Assembly: GCF_900105245.1 (NCBI RefSeq)
Contig: NZ_FNSZ01000001.1
Location: forward strand, 5,764,001-5,828,000
Length of the DNA stretch: 64,000 nt
Direction of reading: 5' to 3'
Source: Streptomyces sp. 1222.5
Lineage (GTDB): Bacteria > Actinomycetota > Actinomycetes > Streptomycetales > Streptomycetaceae
Position numbers and translations under genes: made by a program. The notes beneath the pieces are model-generated. The model was not told the DNA's origin and did not search any database. It worked only from the letters and a program-made list of their open reading frames with translations. Positions within the stretch are counted from its first letter, which is position 1. Every line of letters begins with the position of its first letter. Shown one piece after another: positions 33,711 through 43,053 of the stretch.

Positions 33711-34586
33711 ATGACGACCCTGTCCCAGGAGCCCGCCGCGCGGCCGACCGCCCGGGGCGCGGAGATCCGCCGGCACGAGCTGGCCGCCTTCCTGCGCAGC
33801 CGCCGCGAGCGCATCAAGCCCGAGCAGGTGGGGCTGCCGCGCGGCACCCGCCGCCGTACGCCGGGACTGCGCCGGGAGGAGGTGGCCCAGCTCTCCGCGG
33901 TCGGCGTCACCTGGTACACGTGGCTGGAGCAGGCCCGCGACATCCAGGTCTCCGTCCAGGTCCTGGACGCCCTCGCGCGGACCCTGCGGCTGGACGCCGG
34001 CGAGCGCGCCCACCTCTTCCAGCTGGCCGGCGCCACCGACCCGTCGCCCGCGGCGAGCTGCCCGAGCGTGACCCCGGCCCTGCGCGAGATGCTGCGCCGG
34101 CTGGACCCGATCCCGGCCTGCGTCCAGAACAGCCGGTACGACATCCTCGCCTACAACCGCACCTACGGGCGCCTGCTGGGCGACCTGGACGCGATCCCGC
34201 CCGAGGACCGCAACTGCATCCTGCTCGTGTACACCAGCGAGGAGTGGCAGTCGGCGGTCGTGCACCTGGAGCAGACCCAGCGCCTGATGGCCGCCCGGCT
34301 GCGCGCCTCCCTGGCCGGCCACCTCGGCGAGCCCGCCTGGAAGATGCTGCTCAGGCGGCTGGAGGAGTCACCGGAGTTCCGCGAGAACTGGGAGCGGTAC
34401 GAGGTGGTCGCCGGCCGCTCCAGGACCAAGGAGTTCCTCAACCCCCACGTCGGCCGTCTCAGCCTGGAGCACACCGACCTGTGGCTCGGCCCGGAGGCGG
34501 GCGCCCGGATGGTGACGTACACCCCGCGCGACGAGGAGACCCGGGAGCGCCTGGAGCGGCTCTACGACCTCGCGCGGGCGGACTGA
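33711..34586 (+). CDS. XRE-family regulator with MmyB-like ligand domain
   Basis: 291 residues. The helix-turn-helix spans about residues 22-95 (LAAFLRSRRERIKPEQVG, TPGLRREEVAQLSAVGVTWYTWLEQ). The second half (LREMLRRLDPIPACVQNSRYDILAYN onward) is the MmyB-like ligand-binding domain, related to PAS folds, which in one relative binds a lipid-like molecule. It probably controls the divergent MFS exporter. Start ATG 33711. Confidence 0.92.
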   Translation: MTTLSQEPAARPTARGAEIRRHELAAFLRSRRERIKPEQVGLPRGTRRRTPGLRREEVAQLSAVGVTWYTWLEQARDIQVSVQVLDALARTLRLDAGERAHLFQLAGATDPSPAASCPSVTPALREMLRRLDPIPACVQNSRYDILAYNRTYGRLLGDLDAIPPEDRNCILLVYTSEEWQSAVVHLEQTQRLMAARLRASLAGHLGEPAWKMLLRRLEESPEFRENWERYEVVAGRSRTKEFLNPHVGRLSLEHTDLWLGPEAGARMVTYTPRDEETRERLERLYDLARAD

Positions 34587-34602
34587 CCGGCGCCGCGCCC
34601 GC

Positions 34603-36057
34603 TCACCGGGCGGCTCGGGACGCCCCCACGACCTCCCGCACCTCCGCCGTCCGAAGCTGCTCGGCCGTGCGCTCGGCGGTGCGGTGGGCCCAGCGGCCGC
34701 TGGTCAGCAGGCCGAGGACCAGGACGGCCAGACCGCACACGGTCAGGATCCACCAGCCGGGGCGGGCGGCCGAGACGAACTCCTGCCGGTAGGAGGACGA
34801 GCCGATGCCGGCCGCGAGGACGGCGCCGACGACCGCCACACCCAGCGTCTGGCCCAGCTGCCTGCTCGTGGAGGCGACCGCGGCGGCGACCCCGGCCTGG
34901 GCGCGTGGCATGCCCGACACCGCCGTGTTGGTGATCGGCGCGTTCACGAAGCCGAAGCCGATGCCGAACAGGACGTACCCGATGAAGAGAGTGGTGTTGG
35001 AGGTCTCCGCCTCGAAGGCCGCGAACAGCACCCCGCTCGCCGTCATCGCCGTACCCGCGACGAGGAGAGGCAGCCGCGGACCACGGCTGCCGACCAGCCG
35101 GCCGGACAGCGGTGCGCACAGGAACGTCGGCGCGGCCATGGGCAGCATCCACAGCCCCGCGTGCAGGGCGTCGAGACCGCGCACGTTCTGCAGGTACAGG
35201 GTGGACAGGAAGAGGAAGCCGCCCAGCGCGGCGAAGGCGCTGACCGCGATCACGGTCGCCCCGCTGAACGGTGCGGAGCGGAAGAAGCGCAGGTCGATGA
35301 GGGGTTCGGCGCGCCGGGGTTCGTACCACAGCAGGGCCGGCAGTGCCGCCAGGGCCACCGCCGCGAAGGGCGCCACCGTGGCCGCGCCCGCGTCCGGCGC
35401 CTCGATGATCGCGTACGTCAGCGAGCCGAACAGGGCGATCACCAGCAGCTGGCCGACCGGGTCGGGGCGGCGGGCCTTGGGCGCGCGGGACTCGGGCACG
35501 AAGCGGAGGGTGAGGAGCAGGGCGGCGAGACCGACCGGCAGGTTGACCCAGAAGATGGCGCGCCAGCTCACCGACTGCACGAGCAGACCCCCGACCAGCG
35601 GGCCCGCGGCCATGGAGATGCCGACCACCGCGCCCCACACGCCGATCGCGCGGGCGCGTTCGCGGGAGTCGGTGAACGTGTTGGTGATGATCGACATGGC
35701 GACCGGGTTGAGCATCGAGCCGCCCACCGCCTGGATCATCCGGAACACGACGAGCAGTTCCAGGTCGGGTGCCAGGGAGCAGAGCAGGGAGCCGACGGAG
35801 AACAGCACCAGGCCGGTCATGAAGACCCGCTTGCGGCCGATGCGGTCGGCCGTGGAACCGGCGAGCATCAGCAGCGAGGCCAGGACGAGCGTGTAGGCGT
35901 CGATCGTCCACTGCAGCCCGGAGGTGGTGGCGTGCAGGTCGCGCTGCATCGAGGGCAGCGCCACGTTCAGCGCGGTGTTGTCGAGGCTCACGATCAGCAG
36001 GCTCATGCAGCAGATCGCGAGCACCAGCATGCGTCGGCGGTGACTCAACTCGGGCAT
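34603..36057 (-). CDS. MFS drug efflux transporter (EmrB/QacA-like)
   Basis: 484 residues, about fourteen membrane segments. Key stretches: SLDNTALNVALPSMQRDL at segment 1, GSTADRIGRKRVF (motif A), RMIQAVGGSMLNPVAMSII, and WRAIFWVNLPVGL. ATG 36057 has AGGA 8 nt upstream and is preferred to ATG 36066. It converges tail-to-tail with the XRE gene (16 nt) and is divergent from dusB. A second, unrelated-regulator exporter within 4 kb of the first suggests a drug-defence neighbourhood. Substrate unknown. Confidence 0.9.
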   Translation of the reverse strand: MPELSHRRRMLVLAICCMSLLIVSLDNTALNVALPSMQRDLHATTSGLQWTIDAYTLVLASLLMLAGSTADRIGRKRVFMTGLVLFSVGSLLCSLAPDLELLVVFRMIQAVGGSMLNPVAMSIITNTFTDSRERARAIGVWGAVVGISMAAGPLVGGLLVQSVSWRAIFWVNLPVGLAALLLTLRFVPESRAPKARRPDPVGQLLVIALFGSLTYAIIEAPDAGAATVAPFAAVALAALPALLWYEPRRAEPLIDLRFFRSAPFSGATVIAVSAFAALGGFLFLSTLYLQNVRGLDALHAGLWMLPMAAPTFLCAPLSGRLVGSRGPRLPLLVAGTAMTASGVLFAAFEAETSNTTLFIGYVLFGIGFGFVNAPITNTAVSGMPRAQAGVAAAVASTSRQLGQTLGVAVVGAVLAAGIGSSSYRQEFVSAARPGWWILTVCGLAVLVLGLLTSGRWAHRTAERTAEQLRTAEVREVVGASRAAR

Positions 36058-36139
36058 GCGTTGCATCCTACGTCTGCTTCGATAGTGCGTCTAACTAATG
36101 AGTGGTACATGATCTTTGTCGATGGGTGACAATGGGGCA

Positions 36140-37282
36140 ATGCCCACGCCCGAGTCCCCCTTGCAGATCGGCCCGCACACCGTGCGGCCGCCCGTCGTGC
36201 TCGCACCCATGGCGGGTATCACGAACGCGCCCTTCCGCACCCTGTGCCGGGAGTTCAGCGGCGGCAAGGGCCTGTTCGTCAGCGAGATGATCACGACCCG
36301 GGCGCTGGTCGAGCGCAACGAGAAGACCATGCAACTGATCAGGTTCGACGCGAGCGAGCGGCCGCGTTCGATCCAGCTGTACGGCGTCGACCCGGCGACC
36401 GTCGGCAAGGCCGTCCGCATGATCGCGGAGGAGGACCTGGCCGACCACATCGACCTGAACTTCGGCTGCCCCGTTCCCAAGGTCACCCGCAAGGGCGGCG
36501 GCTCCGCCCTGCCCTACAAGCGGAACCTGCTCCGGGCGATCCTGCGCGAGGCGGTCGCGGGCGCCGGCGACCTCCCGGTGACCATGAAGATGCGCAAGGG
36601 CATCGACGACGACCACATCACCTTCCTCGACGCGGGCCGCATCGCCGTCGAGGAGGGCGTCACGGCCATCGCCCTGCACGGCCGCACCGCCGCCCAGCAC
36701 TACGGCGGCACCGCCGACTGGGACGCCATCGCCCGCTTGAAGGAGCACGTCCCGGAGATCCCCGTGCTCGGCAACGGCGACATCTGGTGCGCGGAGGACG
36801 CGCTGCGGATGGTGCGCGAGACGGGCTGCGACGGGGTCGTCGTGGGCCGCGGCTGCCTGGGCCGCCCGTGGCTGTTCGCCGACCTGGTGGCCGCGTTCGA
36901 GGGCCGGCCCGGCGACGTCGCCCGGCCCGCCCTGCGCGAGGTGGCCGACGTCATGGTGCGGCACGCCACCCTGCTCGGCGAGTGGGCCGGCGACGAGTCC
37001 AAGGGCGTGGTCGACTTCCGCAAGCACGTCGCCTGGTACCTCAAGGGCTTCGCCGTCGGCTCCGAGATGCGCAAGCGGCTCGCGATCACCTCCTCGCTGG
37101 AGGCACTGCGGGCCGGCCTGGACGAGCTGGACCTCGACCAGGCCTGGCCGGCCGGCGCGGACGGGCCCCGCGGGCGCACCTCCGGCAACAACCGCGTCGT
37201 GCTGCCGGACGGCTGGCTGAAGGACCCGTACGACTGCGCGGGCGTCGGCGAGGACGCCGAGCTCGACACCTCGGGCGGCTGA
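36140..37282 (+). CDS. dusB: tRNA-dihydrouridine synthase
   Basis: 380 residues. FMN-barrel signatures are clear: VVLAPMAGITNAPFRTLCRE at the start, HIDLNFGCPVPKVTRKGGGSAL with the active-site cysteine, MKMRKGIDD, HGRTAAQHYGG, and GNGDIW with CDGVVVGRGCLGRPWLF. It reduces uridines in the D-loop of tRNA with NADPH. ATG 36140 places MPTPESPLQIG at the N-terminus; in-frame GTG/ATG codons a few bases upstream are less likely. Stop-to-stop with the sulfatase without a gap. The symbol denotes the DusB-like group. Confidence 0.94.
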   Translation: MPTPESPLQIGPHTVRPPVVLAPMAGITNAPFRTLCREFSGGKGLFVSEMITTRALVERNEKTMQLIRFDASERPRSIQLYGVDPATVGKAVRMIAEEDLADHIDLNFGCPVPKVTRKGGGSALPYKRNLLRAILREAVAGAGDLPVTMKMRKGIDDDHITFLDAGRIAVEEGVTAIALHGRTAAQHYGGTADWDAIARLKEHVPEIPVLGNGDIWCAEDALRMVRETGCDGVVVGRGCLGRPWLFADLVAAFEGRPGDVARPALREVADVMVRHATLLGEWAGDESKGVVDFRKHVAWYLKGFAVGSEMRKRLAITSSLEALRAGLDELDLDQAWPAGADGPRGRTSGNNRVVLPDGWLKDPYDCAGVGEDAELDTSGG

Positions 37283-39433
37283 TCAGCCCTTCCTGGGGTG
37301 CGGGGTCGAGCCGTACGCCGTCAGGAAGCGGTCGCGGAAGGAGCTCATCTTCCACACCGGCGCGTCGTGGGCCGGACGCAGACCGTCCGTCCAGTGCCAG
37401 TCGGCGACCTTGTCGAGCACCCGGGGATCCTTGGCGACGATCGAGACCGGCACGTCACGGCTGGCGTGGTTGCCGCTGACCCGGGCGATCGGCTGGTGGT
37501 CGCCGAGGAACACCAGCACGGTGTCCTCGGTGCCGTAGCGCTCCAGCCACTCGGTCAGCGCGGTCACCGAGTACTGCACCGACTTGCCGTACTCCTCGCG
37601 GGACTTGGTGGTGTCGGCGATGACGTCGGCCGGGTCGTTGCCCGCCGCCTCGATGCCCTTGAAGACCGAGCCGTCGCCCAGCTGGTCCCAGCCCACCATC
37701 TTCGGGATGGGCGCCCACGGCTGGTGGCTGGAGGTCAGGATGAGCAGCGACATCCGGGACTTGCCGCCGGCCGGCCGCTTGCTGTGCACCCGCTCCTGGT
37801 ACTGCTGGAGCGCGTACTGGTCGGGCATGGTGGACCAGCTGAACTTCGGTCCCTTGTAGCCCAGCTGGAAGGCGTTGTACACCTTGCCGAGGCCGTACCA
37901 CTTCTGCTCCGGCCAGCCCTTCTGCACACCGGGCATCACGCCGACCGTGTCGAACGCGCCGGTCCGCTCGAACGCGTCCGTCAGGCTCATGTGGTCGCTC
38001 GCCATGACGGTCCGGTAGCGCTGCTGGTTGCTGATCCACAGCCCCGACATGGTGGTGGAGTGGCCGAGCCAGCTGCTGCCGCCGTAGGTAGCCGAGGTCA
38101 GCCAGCCGCTCTTGGCGTGGAAGCCCGCCGCGGCCAGGGCCTTGGTACGGACGTCGAGGGTCCTGTCCACGCCGGGCGCCATGATCGGGTCCTCGATCGC
38201 GCTGCGGCCGTAGGACTCGATGAACGTGAAGATCATGTCCTTGCCGCGCAGGTCCGGGACGAGCTGGCTGCCCGGGGTGTTCCCGAAGGCGTCGACCCGG
38301 GCCACCTTCCGGAACTCCGCCTCGTCCCTGAGGGTGTCCGAGACGCGCCGGGCCTGGACCTTCAGCGCGGTGGCCGTCCGGTCGGAGGCGAGCGGCACGC
38401 CCGACACCTGGAGGCCCAGGGACGTACAGGTGATCCAGACGACCCCGGCGATCAGCGTGCCCCGGGTCGCGGTGCCGGTGTGCCGGGCGAGCAGGTTGCT
38501 CAGCCGGACCGTGGACAGCGCCAGCAGGACGAAGAGGAGGAGCACCAGGGCGATCACGCCGGCCACGGCCGCCAGGGTGGCGGTACGGCCGAGGGAGTCC
38601 TCCAGGTACGACTCCGCGTCGGTCAGCAGGCTCCAGTCGAGGACGAGGTTGAAACTGCGGCCCAGGTACTGGTTGAAGCCCATGTCGAGCGCGTTGAGCA
38701 GGGTCATGGCGCCGAGCGCGACCCCGGACACCGCCGCCAGCACCACCCGGGGCCGGCGCGGCAGCGCGAGCATCACCGCCGCGCCGATCACGGCTTCCCC
38801 CGGTATCCGCAGGAACTTGGCGGGCCCCAGGTTCACGACGCTGTTGGGCATCACGAGCGCGGCGACCACGAGGACGGCGGCCAGCACGGTGACCGTGACC
38901 GACAGGGCCCGGGCGCCCGCGGGGTGCCGCTCCCGCCACCGCCCCGCCCACGCGGACCAGACCTTCCAGGGCCACCGGACGGACCGCCGGGCGGGCCGCG
39001 CGGTGTCGGCCGCGGCCGGGTCGGCCTCCGGTGCGGGGGCGGCGGGCGCGGGGCCGGGTTCTGACGCCCGGTCGGGTTCCGGCGCCGGGCCCGCGTCCGA
39101 GCCGTGCGCCTCGGGGTCCGGCACCTCGGCCTTCGTCACCTCGGCTTCCGCCGCCTCCGGTTCCCGCAGCTCCGGTGCTCGCGGTTCCGGTTCCGTCGAC
39201 TCCGCCTCCGTGGACTCCGCTTCCCACGAGGCCGGTTCGGCCACCTCCGGCTCCGCCGTCTCCGGTTCGGCCGTCTCGCGCGGGGCCCGCTCCGGCTCCC
39301 GCTGCTCCGGGACCGCCGCCTTCGCCTCCGCCTCCTCGGCCGGTGCCGGGCCCGGCGCCCCGGGTTCCGTTTCCTCGCGGCGAGGCCCCGCGGCCGTACT
39401 GGATGGCTGGCGCGTGCTCGTGTGCTGAGGCAA
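37283..39433 (-). CDS. Membrane-bound sulfatase-family phosphotransferase (LtaS-like)
   Basis: 716 residues. The first ~150 residues are a Glu/Pro/Ala-rich, probably disordered cytoplasmic tail. About five membrane segments follow (residues ~175-360), then an extracytoplasmic sulfatase/alkaline-phosphatase fold with FTFIESYGRSAI (nucleophile region), STTMSGLW, LILTSSHQPW and FLGDHQPIAR (metal ligands). The architecture resembles lipoteichoic-acid synthase and phosphoglycerol transferases, so modification of a wall or membrane polymer with phosphoglycerol or phosphoethanolamine is likely. The start is a TTG at 39433, the only reasonable initiation codon before the membrane part. Confidence 0.85.
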   Translation of the reverse strand: MPQHTSTRQPSSTAAGPRREETEPGAPGPAPAEEAEAKAAVPEQREPERAPRETAEPETAEPEVAEPASWEAESTEAESTEPEPRAPELREPEAAEAEVTKAEVPDPEAHGSDAGPAPEPDRASEPGPAPAAPAPEADPAAADTARPARRSVRWPWKVWSAWAGRWRERHPAGARALSVTVTVLAAVLVVAALVMPNSVVNLGPAKFLRIPGEAVIGAAVMLALPRRPRVVLAAVSGVALGAMTLLNALDMGFNQYLGRSFNLVLDWSLLTDAESYLEDSLGRTATLAAVAGVIALVLLLFVLLALSTVRLSNLLARHTGTATRGTLIAGVVWITCTSLGLQVSGVPLASDRTATALKVQARRVSDTLRDEAEFRKVARVDAFGNTPGSQLVPDLRGKDMIFTFIESYGRSAIEDPIMAPGVDRTLDVRTKALAAAGFHAKSGWLTSATYGGSSWLGHSTTMSGLWISNQQRYRTVMASDHMSLTDAFERTGAFDTVGVMPGVQKGWPEQKWYGLGKVYNAFQLGYKGPKFSWSTMPDQYALQQYQERVHSKRPAGGKSRMSLLILTSSHQPWAPIPKMVGWDQLGDGSVFKGIEAAGNDPADVIADTTKSREEYGKSVQYSVTALTEWLERYGTEDTVLVFLGDHQPIARVSGNHASRDVPVSIVAKDPRVLDKVADWHWTDGLRPAHDAPVWKMSSFRDRFLTAYGSTPHPRKG

Positions 39434-39556
39434 CCCGGAGGTCCTTCCGTGCGAGACCCTTGATGTCCTCCCGTACGGCCACCTCAGGGCCCCTGTTCAC
39501 ACCCCCGGGCAAACAGCTGGCAAACGCTCACCGGGCCGGACGGCGGCCCGGCGCGC

Positions 39557-41494
39557 CTACGTTCCGCCCACCGCCGTGAGCAGCGCGAGCGGTGCCGCGG
39601 CCGAGCGGGACGCCCGGACACAGGCGTGCGGACAGGGGACCGGTTCCGGATGGGTGTCGCGGCCGTATCCCGCCAGTACTTCCGGCAGCCGGTGCCCGCC
39701 CGCCGTCGCCGCGTCGACCAGCGCGTGCGCGACCGTACGGGCCTCGTCGTGCAGTCCGTAGCGGGCCAGGCCGAGCGTGATCAGCGCGTTGTCGTGCGGC
39801 CAGACCGAGCCGCGATGGCGGGAGAGCGGATGGTACGCCGGCTGCCCGGCGGCGAGTGTGCGGACGCCCCAGCCGGAGAAGAAGTCCGGTTCGAGCAGCC
39901 GCCGGCCGACCACCTCGCCGTACTCCTTGTCCAGCAGCCCCGACCACAGCAGATGCCCGGCGTCGGACGCCAACGCGTCGATCCGGCGGCCCTCGGCGTC
40001 CAGCGCGAGCGCCGGGAAGGAGTGCTCGCCCATCCAGAAGTCCCGCTGGAAGCGGTCCCTGAGGTCGGCCGCCGCCTGCTCCAGCAGCGCCGCGTAGGTC
40101 TCGTCGGCCCATACCGTGCGCGCCAGCCAGGCCGTACGGCGCAGCGCGTCGTACGCGTAGCCCTGGGCGCCCGCCGCCATGACCGCCCCGGTGGGCCGGG
40201 TGCCGTCGGCGCAGCAGATCGCGTCGGGGGAGTCCTTCCAGTTCTGGTTGGCGAGACCGCCCTCGTCGGCGCGGTGGACGAGGTAGCCGCGCGTGGTCAG
40301 GCCGCCGTGGTCGAGCATCCAGCCGACGGCGGCCCGGGCGTGCGGCTCCAGGCGGCGGGCCGGCGCCGGGTCGGAGGTGCGCTCGGTGTACGCGCCCAGC
40401 AGGACGAGGAAGAGCGGGGTGGCGTCGACCGAGCCGTAGTAACGCCCGTACGGCACCTGCCCGAAGTGCGCCAGCTCACCGTGCCGCACCTCGTGCACGA
40501 TCTTGCCCGGCTGGGCGCCCCGGGCCCCGCCGGTGCCGGTCGCCTGGGTGGCGGCGAGCGCGTGCAGCGTGGCGGCGGCCGGCCGGGGCCGGAACGGCAG
40601 TGCGAACAGGGACGTGAGCAGGGCGTCCCGGGCGAGAAGGGTGAGGAACCAGGGGGCGCCGCCGGCCTGTACACGCAGCTCCTCGCCGTCGGGCCCGGTG
40701 GCCGGCACCTGGAGCGCGGCAAGGTCGGCGAGCCCCCGGGCACAGGCCGCCGCCAGTTCCGGCCAGCCGGTCGGGAAGGCCACACCCTCCATGAACTCGC
40801 CCTCTGCGGCGAGGAGCTGGTCCCGCACGGCGGCCGGGTCGCGGGGCACCCGCAGGGCGCGCCGCTCGCCGTGCGGGCGGGCGATCACCCGCAGCACCAG
40901 CCGTGCCGTGCCGTGCGGTTCCAGTTCGAGGGTCCACACCAGGCGCCGGGCACCGGTGCCCGTCTCCTCCACGGCCTCCGGGGCCGGGCCGGCCGTGATG
41001 GTCGTACAGGACCGCCACTCGGCGCGCCGGTAGGTGAACTCGATCCCGTCGTCCAGCACCTGGCGGGATCGCAGGGCGCCGGGCTTGGCGTAGGTGCGGT
41101 GGTCGGAGCGGAGTTCGAACTGGTCGGTGAAGTCGGCGTCGACGGTGAGGGCGAGCCGGATCGTCGTGGGCACGGGGCGATTGCTGGTCACCCGCAGCGA
41201 CTCCACGAACGAGCTGTCGCCGACGGCCTGTTCACGGAAGACGGTGTACGCCGGGGGCTCCTGCCGGCCGCCGCGCGGCACCAGCGCGCAGCGGCTGGCG
41301 TCCCCGTCCGGGACGGGGCGCAGCACCTCGGGCACCGCGCCGTCGACGGTGAGCTGCCAGCGGCTCAGGTGCCGGGCGTCCCGGACGAACCACCCGTCCG
41401 GGGAACTGCCGCCCCGGACACCGCTGATGTCGCCCCGGTCGTCCACGGCGGCGAACGTCGCCCCGTGCACGAGCAGATGATGCCGGTCCGTCAT
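39557..41494 (-). CDS. Glycogen-debranching/amylo-alpha-1,6-glucosidase family protein
   Basis: 645 residues. The N-terminal ~200 residues (HHLLVHGATFAAVDDRGDI, GGSSPDGWFVRDARHLSRW) match the GDE bis domain; the rest is an (alpha/alpha)6-toroid glycosidase with WFLTLLARDALLTS, YGSVDATPLFLVLLG and HRGSVWPHDNALI motifs. It would act on alpha-glucans or related glycosides inside the cell, as there is no signal peptide. ATG 41494 overlaps the stop of the next upstream gene (ATGA), so the two glycosidases are coupled. The opposing ROK gene probably regulates them. Confidence 0.87.
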   Translation of the reverse strand: MTDRHHLLVHGATFAAVDDRGDISGVRGGSSPDGWFVRDARHLSRWQLTVDGAVPEVLRPVPDGDASRCALVPRGGRQEPPAYTVFREQAVGDSSFVESLRVTSNRPVPTTIRLALTVDADFTDQFELRSDHRTYAKPGALRSRQVLDDGIEFTYRRAEWRSCTTITAGPAPEAVEETGTGARRLVWTLELEPHGTARLVLRVIARPHGERRALRVPRDPAAVRDQLLAAEGEFMEGVAFPTGWPELAAACARGLADLAALQVPATGPDGEELRVQAGGAPWFLTLLARDALLTSLFALPFRPRPAAATLHALAATQATGTGGARGAQPGKIVHEVRHGELAHFGQVPYGRYYGSVDATPLFLVLLGAYTERTSDPAPARRLEPHARAAVGWMLDHGGLTTRGYLVHRADEGGLANQNWKDSPDAICCADGTRPTGAVMAAGAQGYAYDALRRTAWLARTVWADETYAALLEQAAADLRDRFQRDFWMGEHSFPALALDAEGRRIDALASDAGHLLWSGLLDKEYGEVVGRRLLEPDFFSGWGVRTLAAGQPAYHPLSRHRGSVWPHDNALITLGLARYGLHDEARTVAHALVDAATAGGHRLPEVLAGYGRDTHPEPVPCPHACVRASRSAAAPLALLTAVGGT

Positions 41495-42933
41495 CCCCGG
41501 TCTCCTCCTTCGTCACTCCTGGCGAACGTGGCGGTGCCCGTCGGGGACACGCCCTGTGCGGGGTGCTTGAGAAGCTCTTGGTACAGGTCCAGGGCGAGTG
41601 CCGCGGTCCAGGAGAAGCCGGTCGCGCCGCAGGCCTCGCCGGTGTACGGGTCGGCGTACTCCGCGAAGCCGGTGGCGCCGGCCAGCTCGACGACCGCCGC
41701 GCGCAGGGCGTCGGCCTGGTCCGTCTCGCCGTGCGTGCGCAGTCCGCGCTCCACCAGCCAGCTCATGTTGAACCAGGCCGGGCCGCGCCAGTACCGGTGC
41801 GGGTCGAAGGTCTCGGCGAGCAGGTCGTGGCTGGGCACCAGCCGGGTGCGGTCGCCGAGCGAGAAGTGCGGTCCGCGCAGGGTGCGGACGAGAGCGGCGG
41901 CGATGTCCCGGGGCAGGTCCGGCAGCAGCAGTGGGATCAGCCCCGTCACGCCGCGCTCGTGGACGGCCGCCCCGCCGGCCCGCAGGTCCCGGCACAGGAA
42001 CAGGCCGGCCGCCGGCTCCCACAGCCGCTCCACCAGGGCCCCCGTCAGCCGCTCGGCGCGGGCCCGCCGGGCGGTGCCGGCCGCGCCCAGCTCCTCGGCG
42101 ATCCGGGCCAGCGCGTGCTCGGAGGCGATGAGGAGGGCGTTGAACGCCGGGTCCTCCACGGCGAACTGCCCGCTGCCGTCCGCATAGCCGGCGTCCCGGT
42201 AGTCGGCGGCCAGCCGTACGTACCGCCCGTAGTCCAGATCCGTCGGCCGGTCCTCGGGCGCGCCGTGGTCGAGGTCGGCACGGCGGTAGGAACGGGCCGG
42301 AGCCGGGGTGATCCGGCCGAGCGGGGCGTCCCAGCAGGGGCTGTTGTCCATGCCCTGCTCCCACGGATGGACCACGGACACCAGCCCGCCGCCGCCCAGG
42401 TCGCGCCGGTGCAGCAGATACCGGTGCCAGGCGGCCAGCCGCGGGTACACCCGGGCCAGGAAGCCCCGGGCCCGGGACAGTCCGGGGTCGGCGCGGTGCA
42501 CGAGCCAGGCCGCCAGGGCGTGCACCGGTGGCTGCACGATGCCGGACGTCTGTACGGTGCGCGGGGCGCCGGCGGCGCTGCCCGCGGTCGTGGAGCGCCA
42601 GAAGTCGGGGCTGGGGAAATAGGCGTCGAGCGGTACGGAGGGGTTGAACACGATGTGCGGGACGCGCCCGTCGCCCCACTGGGCCGCCAGCAGCGTCTCC
42701 AGCTCGGTCTGGGCCCGCAGCGGCGACACGTGCCGCAGGCCGATCGCGATGAACGCCGAGTCCCAGGACCACTGGTGCGGATACAGGCTCCGGGAGGGGA
42801 CCGTCGAGGTGCCCGTCCAGTTCGCCGCGAGCACCCGGGCGGCCCCGGCCTGCGGGGACGTGTCGGAGAGCGGGGGATCGTATGCGACGTCGAGTCGTGT
42901 GGGGCGGGCGGTGAGCTGGGCAGTGCGATCCAC
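41491..42933 (-). CDS. GH63-like glycosidase (MGH1-type)
   Basis: 480 residues from GTG 42933 with GGGGAG about 6 nt upstream. (alpha/alpha)6-barrel features: LYPHQWSWDSAFIAIGLRH, WGDGRVPHIVFNP, VVHPWEQGMDNSP, YWRGPAWFNMSWLVERGL and CGATGFSWTAAL, characteristic of the mannosylglycerate hydrolase/trehalase-like GH63 clan. No signal peptide, so it is cytoplasmic. First gene of a two-gene glycosidase operon facing a ROK regulator across an AT-rich 120-nt gap. Exact substrate unknown; glucosylglycerate, mannosylglycerate or trehalose-like compounds are candidates. Confidence 0.85.
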   Translation of the reverse strand: MDRTAQLTARPTRLDVAYDPPLSDTSPQAGAARVLAANWTGTSTVPSRSLYPHQWSWDSAFIAIGLRHVSPLRAQTELETLLAAQWGDGRVPHIVFNPSVPLDAYFPSPDFWRSTTAGSAAGAPRTVQTSGIVQPPVHALAAWLVHRADPGLSRARGFLARVYPRLAAWHRYLLHRRDLGGGGLVSVVHPWEQGMDNSPCWDAPLGRITPAPARSYRRADLDHGAPEDRPTDLDYGRYVRLAADYRDAGYADGSGQFAVEDPAFNALLIASEHALARIAEELGAAGTARRARAERLTGALVERLWEPAAGLFLCRDLRAGGAAVHERGVTGLIPLLLPDLPRDIAAALVRTLRGPHFSLGDRTRLVPSHDLLAETFDPHRYWRGPAWFNMSWLVERGLRTHGETDQADALRAAVVELAGATGFAEYADPYTGEACGATGFSWTAALALDLYQELLKHPAQGVSPTGTATFARSDEGGDRG

Positions 42934-42984
42934 TCGGGGCTCCCCGAAGACGTCCGGCCGACCGGGTTTGGTGGTGGCTACCGC

Positions 42985-43040
42985 AGGGTTACGTCTATTT
43001 AACACGCAAAACTCACTATGTAATGCAGGCTTGAGGAACA
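42985..43040. promoter_or_regulatory. AT-rich divergent promoter region between glycosidases and ROK gene
   Basis: This gap is strikingly AT-rich for the genome. On the minus strand TTACAT and TAAATA stand 16 nt apart and fit a promoter for the glycosidase operon. The plus strand contains TATGTA before the ROK gene. The ROK protein would be expected to bind here, but no clean palindrome was found. Confidence 0.45.
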
Positions 43041-43053
43041 CAAGGGGGTGCGT

